Shown one piece after another: positions 10,126 to 22,564 of a stretch of DNA of 64,000 bases. The stretch's first letter is position 1; every line of letters starts with the position of its first letter. The position numbers were made by a program, and so were the translations under genes. The notes below the pieces were generated by a model. The model was not told where the DNA came from. It searched no databases and saw only the letters and a list, made by a program, of their open reading frames with translations. Source of the DNA: Microthyrium microscopicum (lineage: Eukaryota; Ascomycota; Dothideomycetes; Microthyriales; Microthyriaceae); the NCBI GenBank assembly GCA_010405405.1, contig MU004239.1:484713-548712 (forward strand), read 5' to 3'.

Positions 10126-11938
10126 ATGGGATCCAGCAACTCGGTAGAAGAAACGCTGCAAGCTGAGCCCAGGCAAGCAGGGCCATTTGGCGTGGATCTT
10201 TCTGACCTTCCACCGGCAGCGCCTAGGACTCTTGACTGGGAAAAATGTGCTCATTTACACAACACGATTTTGGGAATGGCATGGGCCACATTAGGTGAGA
10301 ATAGAAAACCACGGTCGTGGTGGGACCACTATTTTGGCGTTCGAGATGCTGGTAAGCTTTCATATTCCAGGTGTAGGAGATCACCATCTATTAACATATT
10401 TAAAGGTAGTGCACCGTTGATGGATGATTATAATTCAGCCACCGCCAACGAACTGGAGGAGCGTTTGCCAGATGCTCTGATCTGTTTCTTGAAATCAGCT
10501 GGCCACGAGTACCCACAATCAAATGACGATTCACACTTCTTTTACTACCTTAAAGAACTTTGTAGTCCCACTACTATTTTGGCGTCTTTGAAAGGAGAAT
10601 GGGAGCATTGTTGGGAGATAAAAGATCGCTACATATGCTTATACGATAACATTTATGAAGGCTTTGTCGTGTAAGTCATCCGTCAACTCACTAATACTCT
10701 AGGTGTATGCTCACGTTAAGGTATATTGAGTTTGGACATAATAGAGATGAAAGCACGGCAGTCAGATGATTATGACCACGAATACCGTGAGGTAGTGTTG
10801 GAAGAAATTGGAGAGGGAGCCGCGACATGGCCAACTTTCGAGTCGATGCTTGAAGCATTTGTCGATATGGTGGCTCAGGGTCGGATCACAGCGCTCGACA
10901 AAGACCCTGAACTTCCAGCACAAGAACACCCTCAAGATGACTGGATAATGAATCTGCAAATGGACGTACCGTGGTATCTGGAAACAATGCACGACGAGAA
11001 AGTTGTCGATAGAGCAGTCTCAGCATGGCACGACTTGCTATCAGTTATCAGCTCTCGTCTACCTACACCCGCCGTTATGACTGAACCTCAGTATTATGGT
11101 AAGCAGTGCATCAACGAATGCAACGTTCCAGGTCTGTTCATCAGAAAGTTCTTGCGAAGAATTGCTCTCCCTTCCTTCACATATATCGCCCCAGGGCTAC
11201 GAGTGCCATCTCCCGACGAACTGTCCAAACAACCTTTCAAAGACAAAACTCACGCGGATTTCCCAAAATGTCCTGGCATCAAGTGGAGAAAACCTCGCCA
11301 GTTTTTATACTACCCGTTTATCTTGCTTCGCACGGGAAAAATGCTTTCGCAGGAGAAAAACCAACCTGTAAGTGTTCTAGGGAAGAACATCCTCCTATCG
11401 CCCTGTCACTGCTCAGCCCATTATGCCTTTGAAATATAGCTAGTGATCAGTTAGGTAGCACCGCTCCGGCTCTCTTGATCTTTCAAATAACCATTTCTAG
11501 GTTAGCACTGACATCATACTCCATGGCGATCCATGGCAATACAGCTCAACGTTTGAAGCTGGGCTCTATCTTCTACCTTCTGCGGCAATGGAGCGACCAG
11601 ATGGCTGCAGACTATTGCTTCCATATCCACTCACGCCTCAAAAGTGGGTCAAGTACGGCTCTGGTGATTTGCTTCACAAAGAGGATAGATTTGATGGTCT
11701 ATATCAGGGCCAACGTCAAAGTCGAGGCATGCGGCACTACCTTCTTCTTGGTGAACCACAAGATCCGTGCTCGGAATGGTGCCTGCGTCTAGAGCTTTTG
11801 CTACAAAATTGGAAAGATATGGTTGAGAAGGGTCATTGGAAAGTTGATGCAGATGGAGTGGCAGGAGGAATCGATATGTTCAAAGAAGCTGATTCGGAAG
11901 ACAAGTGGGACTTGTATCATGTCCCGAAAACTTGGTGA
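10126..11938 (+). CDS. Unrecognised fungal protein, three exons (about 539 aa)
   Basis: Three coding blocks fit together in phase: 10126-10670, 10731-11367 and 11501-11938, with introns of 60 and 133 bases (GTAAGT donors, AG acceptors, a CTAAT branch-like site in the first and a TTTCTAG acceptor in the second). A further optional 54-base intron near 10353-10406 is open in frame and cannot be ruled out. The product is acidic, rich in Trp and Glu, and seems soluble; no signal peptide or membrane span is seen. Notable stretches are WWDHYFGV, EEIGEGAATWPTFESML and YVHVPW-like VPWYLETMHDE. I recognise no domain. It reads divergently from the fossil fragment to its left. The first-exon acceptor is the weakest call. 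Confidence 0.6.
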
Positions 11939-12902
11939 GCTAGTGCCTACAATGAGTGTACTCGATATGTTTCTGCTCAACCAGCAGTAACCTAAAGATA
12001 TCAAAGAAACACAATCTGCTTGCCTGCTAAGATGTAGGTGTTGCTCTCGTCATTGCACACTAACTTGATATAATCTACCTGTCAAAGTCTTTGTCGAATT
12101 TGAACCATGTATTCTTTTGTGAATATCCCCATTACTTACGGATTATCATTCCAAGTTCATGAGAGCTGTTTACGTCTCTGGTGACATAGGTAATCTCCCA
12201 ACCAGGTAAATAAAGAGTACAATGGTGCCCTATTTGAGCCTCTGATGATCGCGAGTACCGTTAGATTTACAGGACGTAACTGCACAGATCTGTGAATTGT
12301 GGCGAGTCAAGAGAATATCAGGGTTGATGTTATATCATAGAGTGATGTGTTATATGATCAAGCTTTCGGATCAGTCCATGATCTACGAACGATCTAACTA
12401 ACACACATTTCTTAACATGACTTCCAAGCAAGTATTACACTTACACTATAGCATACATTGAAGGCATACGTCAAGGACATTCTAAAGTACTGTTTATGAA
12501 AGCGGGCCAAATCACGCGGGCCGCGCAACGAGTCGGATGTTCCGATTGTAGGGGAATGGCAAGGTTAGGTTACGATCTCCAGATTTATGAAGCGACTTTG
12601 TGCGGCTCAAATCTATAGGTCGACTTTATCCAAAACCAGAAAAATGGATTACATCGTCTAGCCAGCTAACCTGGCTCCCCCGCAATGTTCTTTATATGTT
12701 ATTCAGTACTAATGACGGGTATCCCGAAACGAGAGGCCAACAGTAGTTCATGAAAGTAGTGAAATTAGTGAGAACAATATCAACCCTAGATGACCTTTAG
12801 AGATGACATATAATAGAGACAAAGACCCTTTCCGCCTTGTCTTTGAAAAGCTATCCCAACAACTAATCGCAAAGTCACTCCTTTTCAAAGTCAGATATCA
12901 TC
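11939..12902. other. Intergenic region upstream of the secreted hydrolase
   Basis: No gene supported. The last 200 bases probably carry the promoter and leader of the hydrolase gene starting at 12903. No clear TATA element was picked. Confidence 0.4.
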
Positions 12903-13750
12903 ATGCGTTCGTCAATTGCAGCAATTCAGGTCCTCGCGGCCGTCACAGCGGTTGTAGAAGCTCAAGCAGCTGGAGGAAGTGGAAAATACAAGGCTACATA
13001 TACCACGGTTCCCGGATTTGCGAAGCATACTATCTACGCACCAGCAACTCCTCCCGCTGAGAAGCTTCCTATGATCACTTGGGGTAACTCTGGATGCGCC
13101 GGAGACGGAGTGGGATTCGCTACTTTCCTCACCGAGCTCGCTAGCCACGGATACGTTGTTGTCGTCAGTGGATCTGGAAGCAACTTCAACTCTCAGTCAA
13201 CGAATAAAGATATGCAAGACTCCATTACTTGGGCCTCATCGCCAGGTGCGGCCAAGTACAACATCGATACTTCCAAGATTGCCACTTCCGGCCAGTCTTG
13301 TGGAGGTATCCAAGCCCTTCACGTTGGTCAGGGAAATCCTAAGGTCAAGTTGATTACGTTATTCAACAGTGGGTCTCTGGGTGCCCAAGATTCTGTTGTC
13401 GCTGCCAAGGTCAACGTTCCAATCGGCTTCTTCCTTGGTGGATCTTCTGACATCGCCTTTGCCAATGTAAATGCAATCATTGCATCTATAGAATTATGGG
13501 CTAACTTCTTCGCCAGGGTGAGAAGGATTATAACAACAACATCCCCAAGACTATCCCAGCATTGAAGGCTAGTTACAACTCTGGACATATGGGAACATAT
13601 TTCGCTGCCAACGGTGGTACATACGGAAAGGCTGCCGTAAACTGGTTCAACTGGCAACTCAAGAACGATACCACCGGCAAGGCCGCTTTCCAACCTGGTG
13701 GACTTCTCACCCAAGAGAAGTGGACTATCACATCCCGAAACATGGCTTAG
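12903..13750 (+). CDS. Secreted alpha/beta-hydrolase (265 aa)
   Basis: Two exons, 12903-13466 and 13517-13750, with a 50-base intron (GTAAAT donor, GGCTAAC branch, GCCAG acceptor). The N terminus MRSSIAAIQVLAAVTAVVEA is a signal peptide. The nucleophile elbow GQSCGG (Ser near residue 142) fits GxSxG, the acid is likely the Asp in GGSSD, and the base is the His in SGHMGTY close to the C terminus. The GNSGCAGDG loop after the second strand resembles an oxyanion-hole region. This is a small serine hydrolase of the fungal family near cutinase- and PET-hydrolase-like/chlorophyllase-type proteins; substrate unknown. The exon junction restores FANGEKDYNNNIP, which gives confidence in the splice. Confidence 0.8.
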
Positions 13751-14280
13751 ATAGTTTAGTTCAGCTCAAGTCTCGTTTTGATGTCCAAAACAAATTCATG
13801 AAAGGAAGACTATCTTCTAGAAGATCGGGTTTATAGTACTTGTAGCTACAGAGCCTTACAATAGCATAATACAAAATTTATGACAATCTAGTTTTCGTAA
13901 TTATTTGAGCAAGAAAAATGTCAAACTTTGCGTACTTGAGTATTGGTTGATGCTCCAGTTGTACATACAGATGATATATCTTGTGAGGCGAACTGGAGAA
14001 TTTATGGTTCATTTCATGACTTTCCCGACTCCTCTACCATATGAGGAGAGCAATTTCTGCAGGGTCTCGCACAAAGATGAAGCTAATGCCAAAGGTGACT
14101 AGTAGCGAATCAATGTTGCAGCCGAACAAATCTAGAAGCTCTTTGTAGGTTGCCACGATGCTTTCATGCAACTCCTAATCAATTGCCCGCGAATACTCAA
14201 GTCGAAGAATATCCATCTTCCTATTCGAATAAACCAGTTTTGTTTTACACATCCTTGTTGAAACCAACAACACTATCAGA
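13751..14280. other. Intergenic region
   Basis: Holds the 3' region of the hydrolase and the leader of the acetyltransferase at 14281. No gene is supported; a 65-codon frame near 13905-14102 has no motif. Confidence 0.4.
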
Positions 14281-15294
14281 ATGTCGCTCCGCCCAACCTA
14301 CACTGATGAGGAAATCACTCAATATCTAGAACACATCTACGGAGCGTCCCATAAGTTGTCTACTGCGGCAGCACTCCGAGAAGGATTCACCAACGACCCC
14401 GTTGAGACGTTGACATCGCTTCAATTGCACCACCAAGGAACAATCCCATGGGGCGATGTAGCGTTACACTATTCGAAAACAAAGACTGTATCTCTAGAAC
14501 CAGATGCTCTCTTCCAAAAGCTCGTCATCCGTAAGCTAGGCGGTTATTGCATGGAAGTCAACACCTTCTTAGCGACTGTTCTGCATAGCGTAGGAGTCAA
14601 ACTGTATCGTACAGGAGGACGTATTTCAAACGCTGTTGAACCGCACGGAAGAGATCCCGAAGGATTCTCTGGATTGTAAGCCAACGCTTAAAAATTGACG
14701 AGTTGTCCAGGTTTAACTCTCGCTAGTGAACATATGGTTATATTAGCCACGCTTAACGGTAAGATATACCACGTTGATGTGGGCTTCGCGAACCATGGAC
14801 CCATTGGACCAATTCCATTGGAAGACGGAGCCATGGTAGCTGGAGTACCTGGCATACAAGTGAGACTTGTTCGCAAAATCATTAAAGGAAGTGTAAGTGG
14901 TCAGAAGTTGTGGGTGCTGGAGACGAAGGATGCGACGAGTAATGCGTGGAAAAACGCGTATTGTTTTGGTGAGCAGGAGTTTTTGCCGCAGGATTTTGTC
15001 TCGATGAATTATCGGACTATGACGGATCCGACTAGTTGGTTCACGTACACACTTATTATGGCGCGGGTGTTTTTGAAGGAGGGAGCGAATGGCGAGAAGG
15101 AGGCTGAAGGGACTTTGACGCTGGTGGGCGATACAGTGACTCAGAGGATTGGCGCTGGAGAGTCGAAGGTTGTTGTGAAGTGCGAGTCTGAGCAGGATCG
15201 GGTGGATGCATTGAAGAAATATTTCGGTATTGTGTTGAATCAAGAGGGGGTGAAAGGAATTGTGGGCGCAAAGTCTGAGATCAAGTCAAGGTAG
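14281..15294 (+). CDS. Arylamine N-acetyltransferase (320 aa)
   Basis: Two exons, 14281-14675 and 14727-15294, with a 51-base intron (GTAAGC donor, TTTAAC branch, TCGCTAG acceptor). The product follows the NAT fold: the catalytic Cys in KLGGYCMEVN (the family's RGGxC motif, here with LGG), His in FEHMVIL and Asp in YHVDVGF. Enzymes of this family move the acetyl or malonyl group of a CoA thioester to arylamines and hydroxylamines; in fungi they detoxify aromatic amines such as aniline pollutants or plant benzoxazinoid breakdown products (family knowledge). Splicing at the nearer acceptor would leave a 27-base intron, too short, so the chosen acceptor is preferred. A second member lies at 42378-43387. 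Convergent with msh4, whose stop codon is only 91 bases away. Confidence 0.88.
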
Positions 15295-15385
15295 ACATTT
15301 GAAGCAAGTCAATTCTACACTATAGTACAGTGCTTCAGAATGAGTCTAGAAGAGAAGTATGACATCCTCTGGTATCATCTCAGTA

Positions 15386-18370
15386 TCAGTTATCGACATC
15401 CATAACCGAGTCCTGGGTATCAGCCTCATCTTCCGAGTATACCTCAGCTTGCTTGGCCTCCGCAATTACCGCATCCATTCGAAGAAGAAATTCCTGCTGC
15501 AACTTGATCAACCACTGTCTCAACGGCTCGCCTTCTAAGGTACCATCTCTAGCCTGCTCCAGCTGCTCTTTGAGATGCAACATGATCTTTCGCTTGCGTG
15601 AGGTGACCACAGCACTAGAGGTATTTTTGCTTCGACGAACTTGAGTTTCCAGAACATCGGAAACATGTTCTGCGTACTGAATGACATCTTGTGGGAAAGG
15701 ATACACTCGTGCAAGTGCAAGACCATAATGGCTATTTGGCACAAGACCTTCGGCTACTTGATACAGCATAGTCATCTCACTCATGGAATCGTCGATTTTG
15801 ACGCCCATGTGCAGTGAGATAACACCGGGTCGTTCGGCCAAGATCTTGACAAGATCTTTGAAGTGAGTGGCGAACCAGACGAAAGCTTTGCTTTCAATGA
15901 GAGCTTCGGCTATAGCAATGGCGATTGCTAGACCATCTCGGGTTGATGTTCCACGGCCAAGTTCGTCTACGATGACGAGAGAGTGAGGATCGATATTGCG
16001 TAGAATGAACGCCATTTCTCGCATCTCAAGCGCAAACGTGCTGGCATTTGCTTCGATCGAGTCGTCAATACTTGTTCTAGCAAACAGTTGATGTATGATG
16101 GGAAGACAGGCATGCGTTGCTGGGACAAATGCGCCAATCTGCATCATCAAATTGATCAAGGCAATGCTGCGAATGTAAGTGGACTTTCCAGACATGTTGG
16201 CTCCTGTAATGATTTGGAATCGACTTTGGCGAGCTGCGTATGCATCATTGGGTATGTATTTTTGTGCCTGGAACTTCTCGCGAATGGGATGTCGACCTTG
16301 CCGAATTGCGAGTGTACCGGCAATGTCAGGTCGGGCTATCACGATTGTCAGGGTTGTATTTTGAGTGGAGATACGAAACTCACTGTAATCATTGGCAATA
16401 GTTGCGTTCGCAAAGGAAGCAAGCTACCAAATCAGCAAAAGCATGATAATTGAAAGCCGACTTACCATATCAAGTAAAGCGATAGATTCGCAACATTTGT
16501 AGAGACTCGACATGTGTTGTCGGATTTGATCCATTAGTTCGTTAACAGCTTTCTCACCTAAAAACGGTCAGAGGTTTAGATAACAATGTAATGTCAACTT
16601 ACATTGCTGCATGATCTCTAGCTCGCAGTCTCTGATCTGTACAGTAAGTTAGCACTGGACCAGTCGTATCAGAGAAGTAGCGTACCTTTTGATTCAGCTT
16701 CAAGAGCTCAAGAGACTGACATTCAAGATTGTCCTTTCTCTTCACGACGTTGATGAAAACATCAGGTAAGAAGCGCTCCGTAAGATCGCCTTTTGGGAAC
16801 CGAATGTAGAATTGTCGGCCAACTTCGAATTTGATCTCCACTGGCAACCCAGTCTCATCTAAGCTGGATGTAAGGATTTATTCGACAACGTCTGGTGTGG
16901 TCTTACTTTGAATGGCTTGGATGTGTTCGTAGGCATCATCTTGTGCCTCTCTAAAAGCCTGGCGAGCGATATCCAGCATACCATCGGAGCCAGACTGATA
17001 TATCAGTGGCTGTTCAAAGGTCAGACATTACTTCATACCTTGATAGCATAGTTTCGTTGGTTGCGAATCTCCAGCGGAGCTTTAGCAAACATGGCATCTT
17101 CGTTGACAGTGTCATTGATCAAGGCGATGACCGGTTCAATGTTTGATGTAGCACAATAAGATTGGATGCGGCACAATAGCTCACATTGGCAGCCAGCTAG
17201 TGCGTGAAAGACTGGTTCAACTGCCAAAACGAATTGTTTGAGCATGATCAATCGGTTGACTGCTTGCTCGCGATACCAAGGGGAAGGGTTATTGGGTATG
17301 ATGATGATCTGATGGCCAATTAGTCAATCACGGTATTGCAGTTTCACTTGTCTCACGTCTGTCAGCACTTTCTCGGCATCAACAAATGTCTTCAAGGCTA
17401 TCACAACGTTAGCTCGGCCGAAAGAACCCAGGACATGTACAAGCCTTGTCGAACGGCCATAAACATTTCTTGGTTCGCGGATAGCTCTCCCACAGCATCG
17501 AGACGGGAATTGATTTTGTTGACATCGGTGGATGGCTGTAAGATGTTGGTTCTCAAGTATCGGGCACCCATAGGAGTCGTAGTATCATTCAACAAGCCAA
17601 AGAAACATTGCTTGGACTTGGGGTTCTCAAGGTTTTGGATGAGCTCTAGGGAGTTGATAGTGGATACATCGATAACCACAGATCCCTCGGCAGAGGAGTA
17701 GGTCACTCGTAAGGAATGAAAGGGGAATTTGGTATGGTGCTTCACATCGACATGTTTGATGACCTATGAGAATTGAGTTATCACGACGAGTCAAAACGGA
17801 AAACGATGTTCTCACGGCAGCAAAGCAGCAGACTGCAAAGTAGTTACCACCAATGGAGACCTTGAGGGCTTCCACGTCTTCAGAAAAGGCAAGGCGGTTG
17901 AGATACTCGAGTCCAGCTGTCTCTGCGAAGAACGCTCGGTCAACGGCTCGGATGGTACTGATGTCACCCAGATTCTCCTCTAGACAGAGGTTGAGTTTCG
18001 AAATGTAAGTGGCTGCAAATTGTGGCACAAGGATTTCAGATGGTTCATAGACAGACAGTTTCTGAATAGTGCGAACATATGATTGATTGTCGCTAATCTG
18101 ACAGAGAAAGGCTTCGCCAGAGTGCAAGTTCAACATAGCGATTCCAACTGTAGGAGAAACGCCTCGGGATTCAGTGATCGCACAGATGATTTGCTGGTTG
18201 TTGATGGTTGATACTCCAGTTCGAGGACGCGCTGTACTTGGACGACCACTGCTGTGTCCTGTTCGTGGACGAGACGTGGTAGTCGTATTGTACGGAAAGG
18301 AACGCGAACGCGAGTTCGACGCGTACGACGCGTACGACGTGGATGTGCGCGACATGCTCGCCATTTCCAT
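15386..18370 (-). CDS. msh4: Meiotic MutS homologue MSH4 (853 aa, 10 exons)
   Basis: Exons: 18370-17816, 17763-17445, 17397-17357, 17308-17039, 16994-16907, 16858-16686, 16636-16603, 16557-16466, 16423-16384 and 16335-15386; all phases agree. A Ser/Arg-rich leader of about 50 residues precedes the MutS connector and core domains (TINNQQIICAITESRG onward), and there is no mismatch-recognition domain I, as in MSH4. The C-terminal ATPase has Walker A GANMSGKST, VDELGRGTST (Walker B and signature) and the ATHF motif. MSH4 pairs with MSH5 to stabilise Holliday junctions and promote crossovers in meiosis. Intron 2 (17398-17444) has a GC donor instead of GT; splicing at the nearby GT would hit a stop. 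Start at 18370 is the first Met in frame; the Met at 18355 is also possible. The gene shares a 356-base divergent region with xylulokinase. Confidence 0.92.
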
Positions 18371-18726
18371 CGCAAAAGACTTTGTATCCGACCCAGATGA
18401 GCAAGAGATGAAGTTGAGAGAAACTCAAGTTCCAAACGCGAAAGGAGGCAACAACGTTGGGCGCTTGGACCACCTTCATCTCTACGACCGTCGTCGGGTT
18501 GAGACTGGACGGCTCCGATGCCGCCTCTCAAGCATGTATCAGATAATTTGGAAAAATACAGAGACTGGGCGTGATCTGTATTAATCTTTGACTGCGCTCG
18601 GTTTCTTGAAATTCGAGCCTGACAAGCCGACGAAGTGCATTTGACCAGTGACTGTCAACTGACCACCATTCAGTTTCTCCAAGCTCACGATCTTACGCAT
18701 ATATCAGGCTCAACTTGTGTGACAAG
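18371..18726. promoter_or_regulatory. Divergent promoter region of msh4 and xylulokinase
   Basis: Head-to-head spacing between the two start codons. It must hold the transcription starts of both genes. No sharp TATA box is visible; the msh4 side carries a repeated ACGACG/ACGCGA-rich patch that continues into its first codons. Confidence 0.5.
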
Positions 18727-20541
18727 ATGGCTTCTTCAACTTACATGGGATTTGATCTAAGCACTCAGCAGCTCAAAGGCATGCTCCAAAGCCAGTGTCA
18801 TGACGAAGACTGACCAAATCCAGCGATCGTTGTCGACTCGGGATTGAAGCTTCTGCAAGAAGCCAAAGTCGATTTTGACGCTGATTTCCCTCACTATGGC
18901 ACTTCAAAAGGAGTTCTCACAAATGATGCCGAGCATGAGATATTTGCTCCTGTGGCAATGTGGCTCGAGGCCCTGAATCTGGTCCTCGATAGACTAAAGT
19001 CTCTAGGAGTTGATTTCACCAGTATCAAAGCTATTTCTGGAGCTGGTATGCAACATGGAGTCGTGTTCTGGACCAAAGAGGCCGAGGATATCATGAGAAC
19101 TCTTGATGCTTCGGAGACTCTAGTCAAGCAATTGCTGCTTGTGAAGGACAGCTCTGAAGGAACCTTTAGCCATGAGTTTAGTCCTAATTGGCAGGATGCG
19201 AGTACTCAGGCACAATGCGATCAATTCAATGCTGTTCTTGGTGGACCTGAAAAGTTGGCTGAAGTCACTGGAAGCAGTGCTCACCATCGATTCAGTGGAC
19301 CTCAAATCATGAGCTTTCGGGAGAAATATCCTGAGAAGTATGCCAACACAGCGAGGATATCACTTGTCTCTTCATGGCTGGCATCTATTCTTCTAGGCAA
19401 AGTGGCACCAATCGATAGATCAGATGTCGGAGGAATGAATCTCCAAGATCTCCAAAGCGGAACCTGGAATCAAGACCTTCTCACTCTCGTAGCAGGCAGC
19501 AAAGAAGGAGCAGCAGACCTACACAAAAAGCTAGGAGACGTTCCCACCGATGGAGGAGCCAGTTTCGGCAACATATCTCCCTACTTCACAACCCGCTACG
19601 GTTTTCCTGAAACTTGCCAAATCATCCCCTTCACCGGCGACAACCCATCCACCATCATCGCCCTCCCCATGCGCGAAAACGAAGCAATCGTCAGTCTCGG
19701 CACATCCACCACCTTCTTAATGTCCACATCCCACTACAAGCCCCATCCCTCCTACCACTTCATGCCCCACCCCACCACCCCCGGCCTCTACATGTTCATG
19801 CTCTGCTACAAAAACGGCGGTCTAGCCCGCGAACAAATCCGCGACACCCTCAACCTCAACCGCAACTTCCTCCAACCCACCACATCAACCTCCTGGACCA
19901 CCTTCAACGATCTCGCCCTCTCGACACCACCTCTCGGCCAATCTACCCCATCTGATCCCATGCGTTTAGGCCTCTACTTCCCACGCCCAGAAATCGTGCC
20001 CGCCGTACACGCCGGTCTCTGGCGCACACATTACTCGCCCTTGCAAAACACTCTCACGACCGCACCGCAGGGTAATCCGGATAACTGGACCCTCCCCGAC
20101 AACGACGCGCGCGCGATCCTAGAATCACAATTCCTCTCCATCCGTCTACGCTCCGCACCACTCGTTACTACACCATCATCTCATCCGGACTTACCACCAC
20201 AGCCAAGCCGGATCTACCTCGTTGGCGGCGGCGCACTAAACCACGCGATTACGAATATTTGTGGCCAAGTACTTGGTTCCGCAGAAGGTGTGTATAGACT
20301 CGACGTAGGCAGTAACGCATGTGCGCTGGGCGCTGCGTATAAAGCTGTCTGGGGCGCGGGGCGGAGGGACGGAGAGACTTTCGAGGCGTTTGTGGGCGCG
20401 CGGTGGCGGGAAGATGGGTTTGTGCAGCGGGTAGCGGATGGGTATGAGGAGGGTGTGTGGGAGCGATATGGGCAGGCGGTGGGTGGGTTGGAGATGTTGG
20501 AGCAGGAAGTTGTTAGGTTGGCAGGCGTGGGTGGGCAGTAG
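18727..20541 (+). CDS. D-xylulose kinase (589 aa)
   Basis: Two exons, 18727-18778 and 18824-20541. The 45-base intron starts with GC (AAAG|GCATGC) and ends ATCCAG after a CTGAC branch site; no GT donor gives an open frame of sensible intron length. The protein is an FGGY kinase: N-terminal phosphate motif MGFDLSTQQLK, GAGMQHGVVFW, DVGGMNLQDL, the adenosine-side VSLGTSTTF and LVGGGALNHAI. The FDLSTQQLK form is typical of fungal xylulokinases. It phosphorylates D-xylulose to xylulose 5-phosphate with ATP, feeding xylose and arabinose use into the pentose phosphate pathway in the cytosol. Length agrees with fungal members (about 570-600). The codon use becomes markedly C-ending from 19600 on. 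Confidence 0.92.
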
Positions 20542-21029
20542 GAAGGATTGGCGGGTTGGATGACGGATGCGGCAGGACCTTGCAGGAGATGGCATCAAGA
20601 GCGGTCGAATAGTAGGTCTTGTTGGTGGCTCAGGGGGGGCTTGGTGGTTGGGTTTAGTTGGGCGCTTGCACGATGGACGATCTGTTCAAGTCAGGGGAAA
20701 TCAGGTTCCTGAGATGAGATTGTCACGAACGAGAAGTAAGAAATATTTGCAAATTGCCAGGTTTGTAATGATTCGTGGTATATTAGTATTTAAAAATCAA
20801 CAAAGGAAAAGCCTATTCATCCTCCCCGATTTTTGCCCAAAAAGCAAAGCATGCGTAGTGGTATATATAAAAAGACTTGGGCCGTTAAAGATCTCGCTAG
20901 AAACCAACGAGGCCAGCCGATCCCAGCAACACCGGCCCAAGAAAAGATATGATTTGTCCTTGAAAAAGCGCTGAACAATCATCCAAATGCAAAATATTCA
21001 TCAAAACACAATCGCATTATCCAACATCA
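20542..21029. other. Region between two convergent genes
   Basis: 3' flanks of xylulokinase (plus) and the four-span membrane protein (minus). No gene seen; a 135-codon frame at 20567-20974 lacks motifs. Confidence 0.45.
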
Positions 21030-22564
21030 TCACCGAGCACCATAAGCGCCGGGAATTGCCACCTCGCCATACTGGACTTCGCCAGGAGCAACAGGTGCCA
21101 CATATTCGGTTGGCGTTGATGCTTCTGACTTGTTGGCCTTGGGAGCCTTTGATGGTGGTGCTTGAAGAGCGAATGGTGCAGGCTCGGTGAACTTGCGCTC
21201 ATTAATGGTGACAAAGCGGCCGTTGTCGAATTTCTCGTCATAGCCGGCCTCGCCGTCTTCCATCTGTCGTTCCTGGTTGTAGCTCTCGTAGCCCTGTGGT
21301 GGTTGCCATCCTCCGTCGCGGGGTGATAGTAGACCACCTGGGAGACCGGGTGTGTTTGGTGCAGATTGGAATTTGAGTTGGGCGAGATAGAGATCAGAGC
21401 GAGCGCGGTCACGGGCGGCCATTGTCTTCCGTAAGCGACGCTTGGAGTAGTAGCGATAAAATGTGATGCCGTAGATGATGATTGTGATGACTTCAATGAC
21501 GATTTCAATGATGGCGCAAATCAGGGACCAGTTCTGATAGCAAGTTAGTTGTGATCGCATAAAAAAGGGGCAGTGTTGCTTACTTGAAGACGGCAGATGA
21601 GTGCGTATGGAACATCATCTTGAAAGACGTGCTTGCGAGGATTCTCCTTGCAGCTCCATCCCCAAATGTCTGTACCATTGTTGTTGTTTTTGGCAGTGTT
21701 TAAAACAAGAGCTCCGACAAACCACATTACAATACTGAAGACAAAGAATGCAACAGTGAATGTAGTGTAGTAGACTGCGACCTTCTCTGCTCGTCTGTGA
21801 CCTCCCTTCCAGTACTGGTAGAAGATGAACATGCAGAGAACGAGAGAAACGCAGGCGATACTGAGGAGAACTATTTGAGGCCAGACTGGAGTTTGTGGTG
21901 CCCAAGCTGGAAGGTTATTTCGGGGAGGTAGGCTCTTCGTTGCCCGGAAAATACTGAATGTGGTTGCAAGCATAGAAAGAACGATAAGACTGCAGCCGAA
22001 ATTGACTCCACGCATGATAAACTTGGCCCATCTTACGCGAACCTTTGATTTCTGCGATGGTTGTTAGCAAGTGCATGATATAAAAGCCTGGGTCATACAT
22101 ACGATATCTTTCTTCTGCTCCACTTCTGTTTGTTGCTCACTCTTCTCTAGCACCTGCTCTTCCCGGAAGGTTGGACTGAGTATGGTGTCCATGTTTCTTG
22201 GAGCAGCACCAGGACTTTTAAGCGCCGACTTCAGAGGAAGATCGATTCTAGGTTTTGCAGACATTGGGGCGAGATATCTCTCGTCGGTTTCTTCCATTTC
22301 GACAGTCATAGCGGAAGCGCGCTGGTTTACAAAGCCAAATCCAAGATCAGAAACCTGCGGTTGGGGAGCGTAGTGGTTTGTTGGAGGATCCTTGAATGGG
22401 TTCTTGGGAGCGTCTATTGGAGAATATACTGCGGTCGCCTCGGCGAACCGAGCAGTCCTTGGAGATTTGAGAGGAGCAGATGCGGTCGAGTCTGATCGAT
22501 CCCGACTGATGGTTACTTGAGGAATGTTTTTGGAGTATTGTGGAGGCGGAGGAGTAGCTGACAT
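21030..22564 (-). CDS. Four-span fungal membrane protein (477 aa)
   Basis: Exons 22564-22103, 22051-21584 and 21533-21030, with introns of 51 and 50 bases in phase 0. The first 154 residues are polar, rich in Pro and Ser, and probably cytosolic (MSATPPPPQYSKNIPQ). Transmembrane segments fall near residues 169-190 (NFGCSLIVLSMLATTFSIF), 213-234 (QIVLLSIACVSLVLCMFIFY), 246-272 and 312-339 (LICAIIEIVIEVITIIIYGI). A loop with two or three Cys (WSCKENPRK, ALICRLQ) lies between spans 3 and 4. The tail is basic (YYSKRRLRKTM) and then Pro/Ala-rich. It resembles a conserved Pezizomycotina membrane family without assigned function; I give no name. Nothing suggests transport activity. Confidence 0.8.

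Noticed and set aside
14676-14702. 27-base intron in the first arylamine acetyltransferase
   Set aside because: Too short for a fungal spliceosomal intron; the acceptor at 14726 gives a 51-base intron and the family's HMVIL motif.
18130-18531. 133-codon minus-strand frame overlapping the msh4 start
   Set aside because: It lies in another frame over the msh4 first exon and promoter, its Arg-rich composition reflects the ACG/CGT-rich DNA, and no motif is seen.
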